Shown: in pieces, positions 8,705 to 17,064 of the stretch
How the letters are laid out: each line of letters begins with the position of its first letter
Position numbering within the stretch: position 1 is the first letter of the stretch
Assembly (NCBI GenBank): GCA_022791875.1
Contig: JAAVZX010000042.1
Location: forward strand, 1-42,910
Direction: 5' to 3'
DNA length: 42,910 nucleotides
From: Oscillibacter sp.
GTDB lineage: Bacteria; Bacillota; Clostridia; Oscillospirales; Oscillospiraceae
Position numbers and translations under genes: made by a program
Notes under the pieces: model-generated
What the model was told of the DNA's origin: nothing
What the model saw: only the letters and a program-made list of their open reading frames with translations
Databases searched by the model: none

Positions 8705-8972
8705 ACACCCAACAGACGAACTTCTAAATCTCCTTGTTTTTCACCCCTTGTCTCATCCGTTGAATCTGTTGGGTGTTTGAGCCTGGAAACCATTGCAAAT
8801 ACAGGCAGTCCAGGAAACAGACTGCGCCACTTTTTTCAAAACCCTGTCCTCTATGGGGAGGCAACAGATTGACTCCGCATAGAGGGCCGAAACCGCCCTT
8901 TTGCCGGAACGGTGAAAGGGTGGTTTCGGCCAACACAGAAGCCATCATAAGAAAAGAAAGAGGGGGTGTTTT
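8705..8972. other. Hairpin-rich intergenic region
   Basis: This 268-base gap holds three inverted repeats and no gene I can support. A 12-bp perfect repeat starts right after the upstream stop (ACACCCAACAGA at 8705-8716 and TCTGTTGGGTGT at 8765-8776, 48-base loop). A second pair is CCTCTATG (8848-8855) with CATAGAGG (8878-8885). A third is a 17-bp stem (8885-8901 with 8915-8931, one G-U pair, 13-base loop). The second and third share base 8885, so they could be alternative folds. None has a clear U-tract, so simple termination is not shown. Confidence 0.6.
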
Positions 8973-9353
8973 ATGAAACGCCTGGCAATCATCATTCTGG
9001 CAGTCCTGCTCTGCGGGGCCGCGATTTATACAAGCTCCCGCAGCAACCAGCCTGAGCCTGAAACGGAAGAACCTGAAACAATTCATTATACGGATATGTC
9101 CGGCGACTACCTGTTTATCCAGAACCTCGGCGAAACAGAGCGCATGGCCGATTCCCTTCGGGACTATCTGGGAGACGACAGCATTCAGATTCAGACCTCT
9201 GTTCCCGAGGAAGCCGTTTACTACGCCGAAAGTCTCTGGGACCCGGCACAGGCAGCGCCGTTTTTCAGCGACAGGGTTTACTGTGTAGAGGCATGGGACA
9301 TCTACAAAAATGGGGAGTTCCAGAAGACATCTTACCTGGCAGGCAGAATATGA
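8973..9353 (+). CDS. Small secreted or membrane-anchored protein
   Basis: A 126-residue protein with an N-terminal signal or anchor (MKRLAIIILAVLLCGAAIY) followed by a Pro/Glu-rich linker and an acidic soluble domain. VLLC at residues 11-14 only loosely resembles a lipobox, so lipidation is doubtful. The start is ATG 8973, with GAGGGGG about 6-7 nt upstream. It is separated from the VirB4 operon by a structured gap and is followed 6 nt later by the next gene, so it probably opens the operon leading to VirD4. I do not recognise the soluble domain. Confidence 0.65.
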   Translation: MKRLAIIILAVLLCGAAIYTSSRSNQPEPETEEPETIHYTDMSGDYLFIQNLGETERMADSLRDYLGDDSIQIQTSVPEEAVYYAESLWDPAQAAPFFSDRVYCVEAWDIYKNGEFQKTSYLAGRI

Positions 9354-9359
9354 AAGGCC

Positions 9360-10469
9360 ATGTTGTTCAGTGAACGTGATATCGAGGCCCTTCGCCTGCT
9401 TTGCTGGTGTCAGTATGTTTGCCCCGAAGATTTGAAAGTATGGCTGACGGAAACGGAACTGGGAAATTTGTTGTTTCTGGATTTTGTGCGCCAACATGCT
9501 AAAAGCGGCGCACTGACTCTTACCAGTAAAGGGCGTTCCTTTTTGCAGTTTGCGTTGAACGGAGCAATTCCAGAGCTAGCGCAGTCCTACCATCAGGACG
9601 CGATTCAACGCCGGCTGCGTCTGACAAAAATGGTGCTGACTGTCTGTCAGGGGGGTGTTGATCCGTTCACAGTTTCAGCAGAACAACTTACAAAATCCTC
9701 GAAACTATTTCTATCCGCCATTACAAGAGGTCGAGGGTTAAATCCCTGGGGCAGTACCCGTATTGCGGCCATTGCTCATTTAGGGGATTTGCTCTGCGCC
9801 ATACACTACGTCTGTCCGGGAATCGGCAAGCTGGCCCTGGCGGACGAACTGAACGCCTTCGCCAACCAGACCGCCCGCTTCCAGGACACCCGGCGGGTCT
9901 TCCTCTTTGCCGGAGGAAGCTACGGCGACATTCTGATGGAGCTGGAATCCTCTGAGCCAAGGACAGACACCAAACTCATTTCCTACAGTGCGGCCTACCA
10001 CAGCCTCCAGTTCCCGGTTCATCTGCTTTCCTGCGACGACACCGGCGCGGTCCAGCTCCAGATCATGTCTGTTCCGGATTACCGCAGGAAGCTCACCCGG
10101 GCCGCGCTGAAAGGGCAGTATCAGCCATCAGAGAATCCCGTCTGGGACGCGCTCTTTCAAAGGATGCCCTTCGTCATGGCGGCGGATATGGACCTGCGCC
10201 GGTTAGACGCCGCCATTTCCATCGCCCGGCAGGAAGGATTCCCTCAGATCGCCGTCGCCGCTCTGGAGGGCCAGGCCGAGGCCGTCCTGTTCCCCCGATA
10301 CCGGGATACCGGCAAGGCCCGTGTTTTCATCCTCACCGGGGAGGCAATTTCAGAGGTGACCGGCAGGCCGCCCGTTCCCTACACGCCGCCCCGCACACAA
10401 TTTCTCACAGTGGAAGGAGATGTCATAGATGCGCCGCCCCTCAAAGCTGCTGGAAGAGCTGGAAGATAA
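9360..10469 (+). CDS. Hypothetical protein with winged-helix-like N-terminus
   Basis: A 369-residue protein. The first 70 residues (SERDIEALRLLCWCQYVCPE, then LTLTSKGRSFLQFALNG) look like a winged-helix DNA-binding domain; the rest is a mixed alpha/beta region of unknown function with no catalytic motif I can name. The 3' end overlaps virD4 by 41 nt, so the two are translationally coupled and may act together in substrate selection or regulation of transfer. The first 400 bases are less GC-rich than the remainder, which may indicate domain shuffling. Confidence 0.65.
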   Translation: MLFSERDIEALRLLCWCQYVCPEDLKVWLTETELGNLLFLDFVRQHAKSGALTLTSKGRSFLQFALNGAIPELAQSYHQDAIQRRLRLTKMVLTVCQGGVDPFTVSAEQLTKSSKLFLSAITRGRGLNPWGSTRIAAIAHLGDLLCAIHYVCPGIGKLALADELNAFANQTARFQDTRRVFLFAGGSYGDILMELESSEPRTDTKLISYSAAYHSLQFPVHLLSCDDTGAVQLQIMSVPDYRRKLTRAALKGQYQPSENPVWDALFQRMPFVMAADMDLRRLDAAISIARQEGFPQIAVAALEGQAEAVLFPRYRDTGKARVFILTGEAISEVTGRPPVPYTPPRTQFLTVEGDVIDAPPLKAAGRAGR

Positions 10470-12510
10470 GCTGGCTCAAAAGTGCGGCCCCTGGTATGAC
10501 CGCCACAAGAAGAAGTTCCCTATTTATATCCCTCTGGGCCTGACTGCCTGGTACTTCTACGGTATGTTCCTGAACTCCCTGAAACTGGGGACCGCCTCGA
10601 CCTTCTGCCCGCCCGGAGAGACGCCGCCGGAAAGCATCTGGGTCCTGAATCCCATTAAGAACTGGCTTGCCCTGTTCACGCCCTCCGGACTGTTTACGAC
10701 TGCTGTAATCGTGCTGCTGATCTGCCTGATTACGAAAAAGGGCTACATCTGGTTCTCCGGCTACAAGTACACTCACGACTCCCGGGGCTTTGACATTCTT
10801 CCCGATGCCACCCACGGTTCCTCCGGCTTCCTGACGAAAAAGGAGATGGCGGAGTTCTTGGAGATTGGTTCCGCAAGAGAAGTTCAGGGCATGATGTTGG
10901 GAAAGATAAAGACCCGCCCTGATGACCTGGACAAATACGCATCCTACGCCGCCCACCGGATGATTCCCGGCGACAACAACAATCTGCTTTGCATCGGCGC
11001 CCCTGGCAGCGGAAAGTCCAGGGGCTTCATCATCCCCTTTCTCATTGGCTGCGCCCAGCGGGGAGAGTCCGTTTTCGTCACGGATCCGAAGGGAGAGCTG
11101 TTTGAAAAGCTGTCTCCGTACTTCACCGAGAAGGGCCACTACGTCAAGGCGGTGAACTTCCTGGATATGGCCCACTCCGACGGCTGGAACTGCTTATATT
11201 CTCTGGACAAGGAGACACAGCTGGTGCAGACCGTCGCCAACACTATCATCCAGAACACCTCCGGAGCGAAGGAGGCGGACGACTTCTGGAGCCGGGCAGA
11301 GCTGAACCTGCTCATGGCCCTGATCCACTACGTCTGCAACCTGAAGGACGACCACGGGAACCTGCTGCCCATAGAACAGCGGGGCCTGGGGGATGTGTAC
11401 CAGCTTCTGGCCAACAAGAGCATCAACGATATTAACCGACTCTTGGCCGCTCTGCCGCCGGAGCATCCGGCCAAGGGCCATCACGGCCTGTTCCTCAAGG
11501 CCCGGGAAAACCTCTGGGGCAACATCGCCATCGGCCTGGGCAACCGCCTCGCCATCTTTCAGAACAAGCTGGTGGACGCTATCACCCGGAATCATGACGT
11601 GGATCTGTTGCTGCCGGGACAGAAACCCTGTGCCTACTTCGTCATCATCTCCGCCCAGGACAGCGCCTACCGTTTCCTCAGCTCTCTGTTTTTCTCGCTG
11701 GCTTTCCCCCGACTCTCCGATTACGCCCGACTTCATGGCAGGAACGGCCGTCTGCCTGTGCTGGTGAACTTCTGCCTGGACGAATACTGTAACATCGGCT
11801 ACATGGAGGGCATTGCGGACTCCCTGAACAGCATCCGGGGCTTCAACATGAGCTGCCAGGTGGTGGTGCAAAGCCTTTCCCAATGGCAGGAAAAATATCC
11901 AGGGAAGGAGTGGGAGAACCAGCTGGCCACCTTCGACCAGACCCTATATATGGGCTGCAACGACCTGACTTCGGCGGAGTATATTTCCAAAAAGTGCGGC
12001 AAGGTGACGATTTCCGTGACCAATAACCAGATGCCCCTCATGCCCCTGGTCTCTCCGGTCTACACCAGTACCCGGCCCTACTCCCAGACCCGCAGCAGCA
12101 CCCAGCGGGACCTGATGCTGCCGGATGAGATCCTCCGTTTGGACCGGAGGCAGTGCATCGCCCTGTTCCAAGGTCGCAAGCCCGCTTTGCTCTACAAGCT
12201 GGCCCCGGAGGAACTGCCGGACTACAACACGCTGAAACCCTGCAAGGTTATAGATTACACTCCGGAATGGGTACAACGAGAGGAGGAAAAACAAAAGACA
12301 CCGCCGGAACCGGCTCCGGCCCTGACGCTGAAAAAAGAAGCGTCTCTGGCAAAAGAGGAACCGCCGCAGTCAGAACTTCATGTGGAAGATCTACCTGCCT
12401 ATGATCTTCCCGATATGAAGCGGGAACCCGCCAGCGGCTTGGGCATGGTGGAAATCAAGGCCGTGCGGGACAGTGATAATGAAGACGATGACAGCCCGCC
12501 AGGACGCTGA
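10429..12510 (+). CDS. virD4: VirD4/TraG-type coupling ATPase
   Basis: A 693-residue type IV coupling protein that brings the relaxosome-bound DNA strand to the mating channel. Two N-terminal membrane segments (about residues 31-50 and 83-103) anchor it. Walker A is GAPGSGKS at residues 190-197, followed by the typical VFVTDPKGEL. The Walker B region is FCLDEYCNIGYMEG, and VVVQSLSQWQ and DQTLYMGCND match conserved VirD4 stretches. The C-terminal 90 residues are a variable, acidic and Pro-rich tail. It overlaps the previous gene by 41 nt and ends inside a hairpin. Downstream genes are on the opposite strand, so this closes the operon. Confidence 0.95.
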   Translation: MRRPSKLLEELEDKLAQKCGPWYDRHKKKFPIYIPLGLTAWYFYGMFLNSLKLGTASTFCPPGETPPESIWVLNPIKNWLALFTPSGLFTTAVIVLLICLITKKGYIWFSGYKYTHDSRGFDILPDATHGSSGFLTKKEMAEFLEIGSAREVQGMMLGKIKTRPDDLDKYASYAAHRMIPGDNNNLLCIGAPGSGKSRGFIIPFLIGCAQRGESVFVTDPKGELFEKLSPYFTEKGHYVKAVNFLDMAHSDGWNCLYSLDKETQLVQTVANTIIQNTSGAKEADDFWSRAELNLLMALIHYVCNLKDDHGNLLPIEQRGLGDVYQLLANKSINDINRLLAALPPEHPAKGHHGLFLKARENLWGNIAIGLGNRLAIFQNKLVDAITRNHDVDLLLPGQKPCAYFVIISAQDSAYRFLSSLFFSLAFPRLSDYARLHGRNGRLPVLVNFCLDEYCNIGYMEGIADSLNSIRGFNMSCQVVVQSLSQWQEKYPGKEWENQLATFDQTLYMGCNDLTSAEYISKKCGKVTISVTNNQMPLMPLVSPVYTSTRPYSQTRSSTQRDLMLPDEILRLDRRQCIALFQGRKPALLYKLAPEELPDYNTLKPCKVIDYTPEWVQREEEKQKTPPEPAPALTLKKEASLAKEEPPQSELHVEDLPAYDLPDMKREPASGLGMVEIKAVRDSDNEDDDSPPGR

Positions 12511-12523
12511 TCCCGGTGGGCTG
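12492..12523 (+). terminator. Hairpin at the end of virD4
   Basis: CAGCCCGCC (12492-12500) pairs with GGTGGGCTG (12515-12523), nine base pairs with one G-U, spanning the virD4 stop codon. It lies between convergent operons, where a terminator is expected. The following CATTCTT is only weakly U-rich, so efficiency is uncertain. Confidence 0.5.
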
Positions 12524-12536
12524 CATTCTTGAAAAG

Positions 12537-12950
12537 CTATGGCTGAATACCTAAGATATCCAGCATCTCTCTGGGTGTCACATCGAAGGTCTTGCTGGGG
12601 AAATGCTTCAGATTACCGGTCACCAGATACGCTTCCTCAGACCGGCGCGCTTCCATGACGACCTCATAAAAAACGACGTCTTTGGGGTCAGGCAGGATTT
12701 CTTCAACAGGCCCCGCGTCAACAAACAATCCCCGCCTTGTGAGTCCTTCCATGAAAACCTCCACGGCCTCCGAAGGAAAATGAAATTTCGGGCGGCTCAG
12801 AACATCCCGGTATTCCTGGACAATTTCTCCATTCAGAAGCGGAGTGATTTTTCCGGTCAACGCCTCAAGCAGAACGGTGCCGAGAACAGATTCCCACTTC
12901 AGCATTGCGGAAACGAGGACATTTGTGTCGATCACCGCATAGTATTTCAT
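12537..12950 (-). CDS. PIN-domain toxin of a type II toxin-antitoxin pair
   Basis: A 137-residue PIN-fold ribonuclease-type protein. Acidic residues expected at the metal site are D8 (AVIDTNVLVSA), E46 (VQEYRDVLSRPKF) and D88/D91 (PDPKDVVF); the C-terminal signature is YLVTGNLKHF. The DP-D plus VTGN pattern fits the COG1569 group of PIN toxins, which cleave RNA. The start ATG overlaps the antitoxin stop by 4 nt, so it is translated after the antitoxin, the usual order. It probably stabilises the element by killing or arresting cells that lose it. Confidence 0.88.
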   Translation of the reverse strand: MKYYAVIDTNVLVSAMLKWESVLGTVLLEALTGKITPLLNGEIVQEYRDVLSRPKFHFPSEAVEVFMEGLTRRGLFVDAGPVEEILPDPKDVVFYEVVMEARRSEEAYLVTGNLKHFPSKTFDVTPREMLDILGIQP

Positions 12951-13252
12951 TCCCGCGCTTCTCCCGCTTGTCTGACCGCCGCAATCTCTTTGTTGATTTC
13001 TTCAAGAGAAAGCTCTGATACGCCATTGCGCCGAGCGGCCGCGCTCATTTGCCGCATGGCTTCCACCGCATGCTCTGCATGGTACTCTTCCTTTGGCAGA
13101 GTCATGCTGAACGGGATGCCGTTGTCAAGGATGCTTCGTCTCAAAAACATCCGGATCGCGGTAGGCAGATCAAGCCCCAGCTTCTCAAAAATGGCGGCGG
13201 CTTCCACTTTCAGTTCGTCATCCAGCCGCATTTGAAACACAGAAGAACTCAT
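12947..13252 (-). CDS. RelB/DinJ-family antitoxin
   Basis: A 101-residue protein with a ribbon-helix-helix N-terminus (VFQMRLDDELKVEAAAIFEK, then LGLDLPTAIRMFLRRS), the hallmark of RelB/DinJ antitoxins, and a charged C-terminal half that would wrap the toxin. The start is ATG at 13252, preceded on the minus strand by GGGAGGTT. The pairing of a RelB/DinJ-type antitoxin with a PIN toxin is seen on mobile elements. It would repress its own promoter, which lies just upstream. The gene is divergent from the replication initiator, so repression here might also affect it. Confidence 0.87.
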   Translation of the reverse strand: MSSSVFQMRLDDELKVEAAAIFEKLGLDLPTAIRMFLRRSILDNGIPFSMTLPKEEYHAEHAVEAMRQMSAAARRNGVSELSLEEINKEIAAVRQAGEARE

Positions 13253-13296
13253 AGATAACCTCCCAAACCGTGCTGAGTGTAGTTGTTTGTATCTAT

Positions 13297-13325
13297 ATTA
13301 TACGACAAACGGGGCGCGTTGTCAA
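13297..13325 (-). promoter_or_regulatory. Sigma-A promoter of the toxin-antitoxin operon
   Basis: On the minus strand TTGACA (13320-13325) is separated by exactly 17 bases from TATAAT (13297-13302), a perfect match to the primary sigma-factor consensus. It reads into the antitoxin start 45 bases downstream. Confidence 0.88.
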
Positions 13326-13377
13326 TTTTATTGATCTTAGCATTTTCAAAAAATAAATGAGATGAGGAGGTGCGCCC

Positions 13378-14400
13378 ATGAGGGCCGCAAAGATGAAAGA
13401 ACGCCCGGATTTTCCACTGATGCGGCAGACGGACGTGCAGAATATTTACCATATGCAGATGCCCCGCTGGCTGTTTTCAGACCCGCGCTATGCCGATATG
13501 AGCCTGGACGCCAAGGTCGCCTATACCTTCCTCCTGAACCGCTTCCAGCTCTCCCGCAGGAACGGCTGGACCAATGAACAGGGTGAGGTCTTTGTCATTT
13601 TCCCCCGGAAAGAGCTGGCAAAGGAACTGCGTATCTGCGAGAAGCGTGTGACGGCGGCGTTCCAGGTGCTGGCAAAGCGAAATCTCATTTGGGAGAAACG
13701 CTGCGGCCGGGGCGATGCCAATCAGATCTATCTGGCCCACGTCCAGCCCCAGGACAATCCCGAGTACACCAGCGCACCCTTCGTCAAAGAGGAACATACT
13801 GACGATTCAAGAACCGCTGATTCTGCGGGTCTTACAGAGGCCGAACCCATCAATGAGGCTGTTTTTACGCCCCAAGAACCGCCGGAAATGCCGTTCAAGA
13901 ACCGCCGATTTTGCGGTCCCAGAACGGCGGAATCTGCGCTTCCAGAACCGCCAAATCTGCGGCCAAGTTATAAAGAAAAGAAAAAGAAAGAAGAGAGTGA
14001 TATTTACGTCAGTCCGTCCATAAGCCCCGCGCACGCGGACGGACAGGCAGACGATGAACAAGAGCTTCAGGAGATTTTGGACGCCTGTGAGCTGGATATC
14101 TTTGAACCGGAAGTCGCCAGGGTGTTTGAGAACGCCATTGAGCGGCTTTTTTATTCGGACAGCTTCCGGATTGGCAACGCCACCCTGCCTCAGAGCCGGG
14201 TCCGTTCCCGTCTGCGCCTGCTGGACTGGATGATTCTGGACACCGCAAGGGACAAGCTCCGCTCCAACACGGGCCAGCAGGTGAAGAGCTCCACGGCCTA
14301 CACCATGGCCACGATTTTCAACTGCATTGCGGAGAGCGAGAGCGACCTGCTGGTGGACCCGTACCTGAACAGCCTGGGCGCGCCGCCGGGAAGGGGGTGA
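13378..14400 (+). CDS. repA: Replication initiator, RepA_N-type
   Basis: A 340-residue initiator. The N-terminal 120 residues match the RepA_N domain: MPRWLFSDPRYADMSLDAKV, then AYTFLLNRFQLSRRNGWTNE, FVIFPRKELAKEL and a winged-helix end IWEKRCGRGDANQIYL. A low-complexity linker (residues 135-220) is followed by a C-terminal domain with a YSDSFRIGNATLPQSRVRSR motif. RepA_N proteins of Firmicutes plasmids bind repeats inside their own gene, and such repeats are present here in the linker-coding segment. The start is ATG 13378 after GAGGAGGTG (13363-13371). The gene ends in AAGGGGGTGA, which doubles as the ribosome-binding site of the next gene. Confidence 0.88.
   Translation: MRAAKMKERPDFPLMRQTDVQNIYHMQMPRWLFSDPRYADMSLDAKVAYTFLLNRFQLSRRNGWTNEQGEVFVIFPRKELAKELRICEKRVTAAFQVLAKRNLIWEKRCGRGDANQIYLAHVQPQDNPEYTSAPFVKEEHTDDSRTADSAGLTEAEPINEAVFTPQEPPEMPFKNRRFCGPRTAESALPEPPNLRPSYKEKKKKEESDIYVSPSISPAHADGQADDEQELQEILDACELDIFEPEVARVFENAIERLFYSDSFRIGNATLPQSRVRSRLRLLDWMILDTARDKLRSNTGQQVKSSTAYTMATIFNCIAESESDLLVDPYLNSLGAPPGRG
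13808..13962 (+). repeat. Iterons inside repA (likely replication origin)
   Basis: Five related copies of a roughly 21-bp unit close to CAAGAACCGCC-n-TCTGCGG begin at 13808, 13873, 13896, 13919 and 13942. The last four have an exact 23-bp period, not a multiple of three, so the copies are read in different frames and the conservation is at DNA level. RepA_N plasmids are known to carry origin iterons within the rep coding sequence. These are probably the initiator binding sites. Confidence 0.82.
13965..14010 (+). other. AT-rich stretch next to the iterons, possible unwinding element
   Basis: Directly after the last iteron, GTTATAAAGAAAAG is followed by a purine-rich, A-rich run to about 14010, a sharp departure from the GC-rich surroundings. 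An AT-rich segment flanking iterons is the usual place where origin DNA opens. It also encodes the Lys/Glu-rich KEKKKKEE segment of RepA, so amino-acid selection could be an alternative reason. Confidence 0.5.
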
Positions 14401-14405
14401 TGCTC

Positions 14406-14936
14406 GTGCTTTTGTCCATTCAGCAGAAATACATCCTGGAGGTCCTCCGGAAGTTGGGCTGTGTTCGCCGACGGCAGCTTGAAACGCTGGCGTGTGAGAA
14501 ATTCCGCAGCTCCAACTTGGAGGTTTCCGACGCCCGGCTGGAGGCCATGCTGCGCCAGCTTCGGGCCGGGACCAACGACGTCCGCATTGACGGTGAGTTC
14601 GTTTGGATAACCGGCGCACGGCCTGATGCCCTTCGTCTGGAGGCGGTGGACGTAATGCTGGAGCTTGCGGAGGGGAAGCCGGAGGACTTCACAACGCGGG
14701 TGGACCGCCCGGGAATCCTGCGCTTCTCCTGGGGCGCTGATCTCCGCCTGTTCACTGTGGCGGAGCTGGCCGAACCTATGTGTCCCACAATAGAGGCCCT
14801 GGCCCATCAGAAACGGGTTATCTGGCTCACGGAAAGCGGCGTTGTCTCGGAGGGCCTGACTCTGCCGCCCAAGCACTTCTTTGCCGCCCGCATGGAGGAC
14901 GGCTCCCATCGGTTTTATGGCTCTAACGGGTCGTGA
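14406..14936 (+). CDS. Hypothetical winged-helix-like protein downstream of repA
   Basis: A 176-residue protein. Residues 3-65 (LSIQQKYILEVLRKLGCVRR, then QLETLACEKF) look like a helix-turn-helix or winged-helix domain; the remainder has no motif I recognise. The start is taken as GTG 14406 because AAGGGGGTGA (14391-14400) would be the ribosome-binding site at normal distance; ATG 14400 overlaps the repA stop and is too close. The gene is coupled to repA and may control replication or partition. It resembles in layout the winged-helix-like protein upstream of virD4. Confidence 0.65.
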   Translation: MLLSIQQKYILEVLRKLGCVRRRQLETLACEKFRSSNLEVSDARLEAMLRQLRAGTNDVRIDGEFVWITGARPDALRLEAVDVMLELAEGKPEDFTTRVDRPGILRFSWGADLRLFTVAELAEPMCPTIEALAHQKRVIWLTESGVVSEGLTLPPKHFFAARMEDGSHRFYGSNGS

Positions 14937-14968
14937 AATATAAAATTTTTACACAGGAGGTATAGATT

Positions 14969-16309
14969 ATGGCAAGAAAGAAAACGGTTTCCGTCGAGGA
15001 AGAGAACCCCAACCTGGAGGGGCTGAACCTGACGGAGCCCGAAACGGCTGAGGAGGCGTATGCGTTTCCGGAGGGCCTGCCGGAGCACAGCGAAGAGGGC
15101 GACTTTCCGTCTGCCGACACGGAGGATGCGCCGCAGGAAAGCTTCGACGGCGAGGAAAACGACCAGCCCGACACCCCGCCGGAGGAGCACGAAACTGGTG
15201 AGTTTGCTGTCGAAACCATGGAGGATTCTTCGGAAAGCGAGCTGGCGCCTGAAACGCCTTCGGAATCTACGGATTCTCCGGAGGTTTCGGATAACATCGA
15301 AGGCCCCGAACCCTTGGAAACGGCGGACCATCCGGCGGATACGGCTGAAAATCCCGTGGAGGACATTCCCGAAGAAACCGGCGCTGTCATCCCGGAAGCG
15401 CCCGTTCCCGTTCCGCCCCAGAATGACCGCCAGAGCTTCTACGGCCTGAACTTCAACGAGCTGGACCGGGACCTGACCGCCGAGGAGCGTCAGGAGTGGA
15501 ACTCCATCTACGCCTCCTACCGTGGCCGCAGCGCCCTCACTGGCACCATCATTGGCGCGGACCCGCATTCCATCAGCGTCCGCAGCAAGGAAACCGGGCA
15601 GATGGAGCGCCGGACCATGTACTGCGCCATCGTCATCCCCTACCGGGTGCGGGTGGTGATTCCCGCCTCGGAGATGTGGGAGGCGGGCCATGAGCGGCCG
15701 GACTTCGTACTCCAGAACATGGTGGGGGCGACGATTGACTTTATCATCATCAAGGTAGACCGGGAGAGCGGCTTCGCCATCGGTTCCCGGCGGCTGGCGG
15801 CCCGGTCCCAGCGGTACTTCTTCGCCCACCGGCCCAGCCTCTGCCGGGAGGGCGCCCGTCTGAAGTGCCGGCTTCTGTCCGTAGGTCCCCGGCGCTGTCT
15901 GGTGGAGTGCCATGGCCATGACCTGAACATGACCCAGCGGGACCTCCGCTACACGGCCATCCCCGATCTGCGAAACGAGTACCATCCCGGGCAGGAGTTG
16001 GATTGCGTGGTGAAGTCTTACGACCCGGAGAAAGAGGCATTGCGGATTTCTGTCAAAGAAACGGAGTCCAACCCCTTTGAGGGTGCAGAACTGCGTCACC
16101 CGGCAGGCAGCCGCAGGCAGGCGGTGATTGCTGGCAAGTATGGCGGCGGAGTGTTTTGCAACCTTCCGGATGGCACCGTATGTATGTGCAACTACTCCTA
16201 CCAGCATGAGGATTCGGATTTCCTGGTGGGCGACACCGTGATCCTGGTTGTGCAGCGGCACGAACGGGAAAAGCGGCAGATGTACGGGAAAATCCTGAGC
16301 AAGTGGTGA
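14969..16309 (+). CDS. S1-like RNA-binding protein with acidic N-terminal tail
   Basis: A 446-residue protein. About 150 residues at the N-terminus are a Glu/Pro/Asp-rich disordered tail. The C-terminal 280 residues look like consecutive OB/S1-type beta-barrels: RSALTGTIIGADPHSISV, GATIDFIIIKVDRESGFAIG, LDCVVKSYDPEKEALRISVK and a last unit from RQAVIAGKYGGGVFCNLPDG. S1 proteins bind RNA during translation or decay. The start is ATG 14969 after AGGAGG (14956-14961). The gene follows the repA operon after a 32-nt gap, and a dead IS256 element begins within 25 bases of its stop. Role on the element unknown. Confidence 0.75.
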   Translation: MARKKTVSVEEENPNLEGLNLTEPETAEEAYAFPEGLPEHSEEGDFPSADTEDAPQESFDGEENDQPDTPPEEHETGEFAVETMEDSSESELAPETPSESTDSPEVSDNIEGPEPLETADHPADTAENPVEDIPEETGAVIPEAPVPVPPQNDRQSFYGLNFNELDRDLTAEERQEWNSIYASYRGRSALTGTIIGADPHSISVRSKETGQMERRTMYCAIVIPYRVRVVIPASEMWEAGHERPDFVLQNMVGATIDFIIIKVDRESGFAIGSRRLAARSQRYFFAHRPSLCREGARLKCRLLSVGPRRCLVECHGHDLNMTQRDLRYTAIPDLRNEYHPGQELDCVVKSYDPEKEALRISVKETESNPFEGAELRHPAGSRRQAVIAGKYGGGVFCNLPDGTVCMCNYSYQHEDSDFLVGDTVILVVQRHEREKRQMYGKILSKW

Positions 16310-16315
16310 CAGGAA

Positions 16316-17064
16316 AGGCTCGCTCCGTTGATCCCTTCATTTTTATGGACGCCATCCACTACAAAATTAAGGAGGATCATTGCTATGTGACCAAGGCGGC
16401 CTATGCGGCACGATGGAGGCTATCCAGGCGGTTTATCCCAAGAGCTGTCTCCGGCGCTGTATCGTCCATCAGATCCGTTCCTCCACCCGTTTCGTCAGAT
16501 GGAAAGATATCAAGCTGGTGCCTATGGGTCTAAAGCGGATTTACACCTCTGTCACTATGAACGAGGCAGAGGAAAATCTTTTTCAATTTGCGGAGAAGTG
16601 GCGAAAGCAGTATCCCTCGTGCATGAAGAGTTGGGAAGAGCACTGGGGGGGTGACAATGTTTTACGAATGTCTGCCCGAGATCCAGAAAGTCATATACAT
16701 AACGAATATCATTGAGGGACTGAACCACCAATTCCAGCAGATCACGGAGAACAAGCCCAGCTTCACCAACGATGATTCCTTGCGCAGGATGCTGTATCTT
16801 GTCTCTCAGCGCATTGCGAGGCAATGGCACGCCAGTTGCCAGAACTGGAACTTGGTTCTCAGCCAGTTGGAGTTCTTGTTCGTTGGACGAACAGTCAGCT
16901 AATCCCTAGCGTACCCCCGCACCTGGGGAGGTATGCATACCGCTTGCAGCGTGAATGCCATCCTGGGTGCGGGGAATAGGTGGTCAAAGAATTCAACTTC
17001 CAGGCTACCCTGCCGTTGCAGCGCCAAACTTGGTTTTGTATAATATCGCTTACACAAGGCTTTA
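16316..17064 (+). mobile_element. IS256-family insertion sequence remnant
   Basis: This stretch holds a decayed Mutator/IS256-type transposase (see the pseudogene) plus a downstream non-coding end. The segment around 17027-17060 (CAAACTTGGTTTTGTATAAT, then CGCTTACACAA) is very similar to the complement of 35046-35090 next to the second IS256 copy in this window, so it is probably the terminal inverted repeat. The left third of the element is missing. Confidence 0.75.
16330..16902 (+). pseudogene. IS256-family transposase, truncated and frameshifted
   Basis: The transposase can be followed through three pieces in different frames: PFIFMDAIHYKIKEDHCYVTK from 16333 (the conserved IS256 FMDAIHYK motif carrying a catalytic Asp), then MEAIQAVYPK and CIVHQIRSSTRFVRWKDIK from about 16412, then IIEGLNHQFQQITENK and LEFLFVGRTVS ending at 16902. 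At least two frameshifts and loss of the N-terminal third make it inactive. The remaining pieces align in order with intact IS256-family transposases and with the second remnant at 35.2-35.7 kb. Confidence 0.88.

Noticed and set aside
8773..8976. A 67-residue plus-strand frame in the hairpin-rich gap
   Set aside because: It runs through all inverted repeats, has no domain, and overlaps the real ribosome-binding site and start at 8973.
12603..13235. Plus-strand frame of 210 codons across the toxin-antitoxin genes
   Set aside because: The minus strand has two proteins with clear PIN and RelB/DinJ motifs, overlap typical of such pairs and a perfect promoter.
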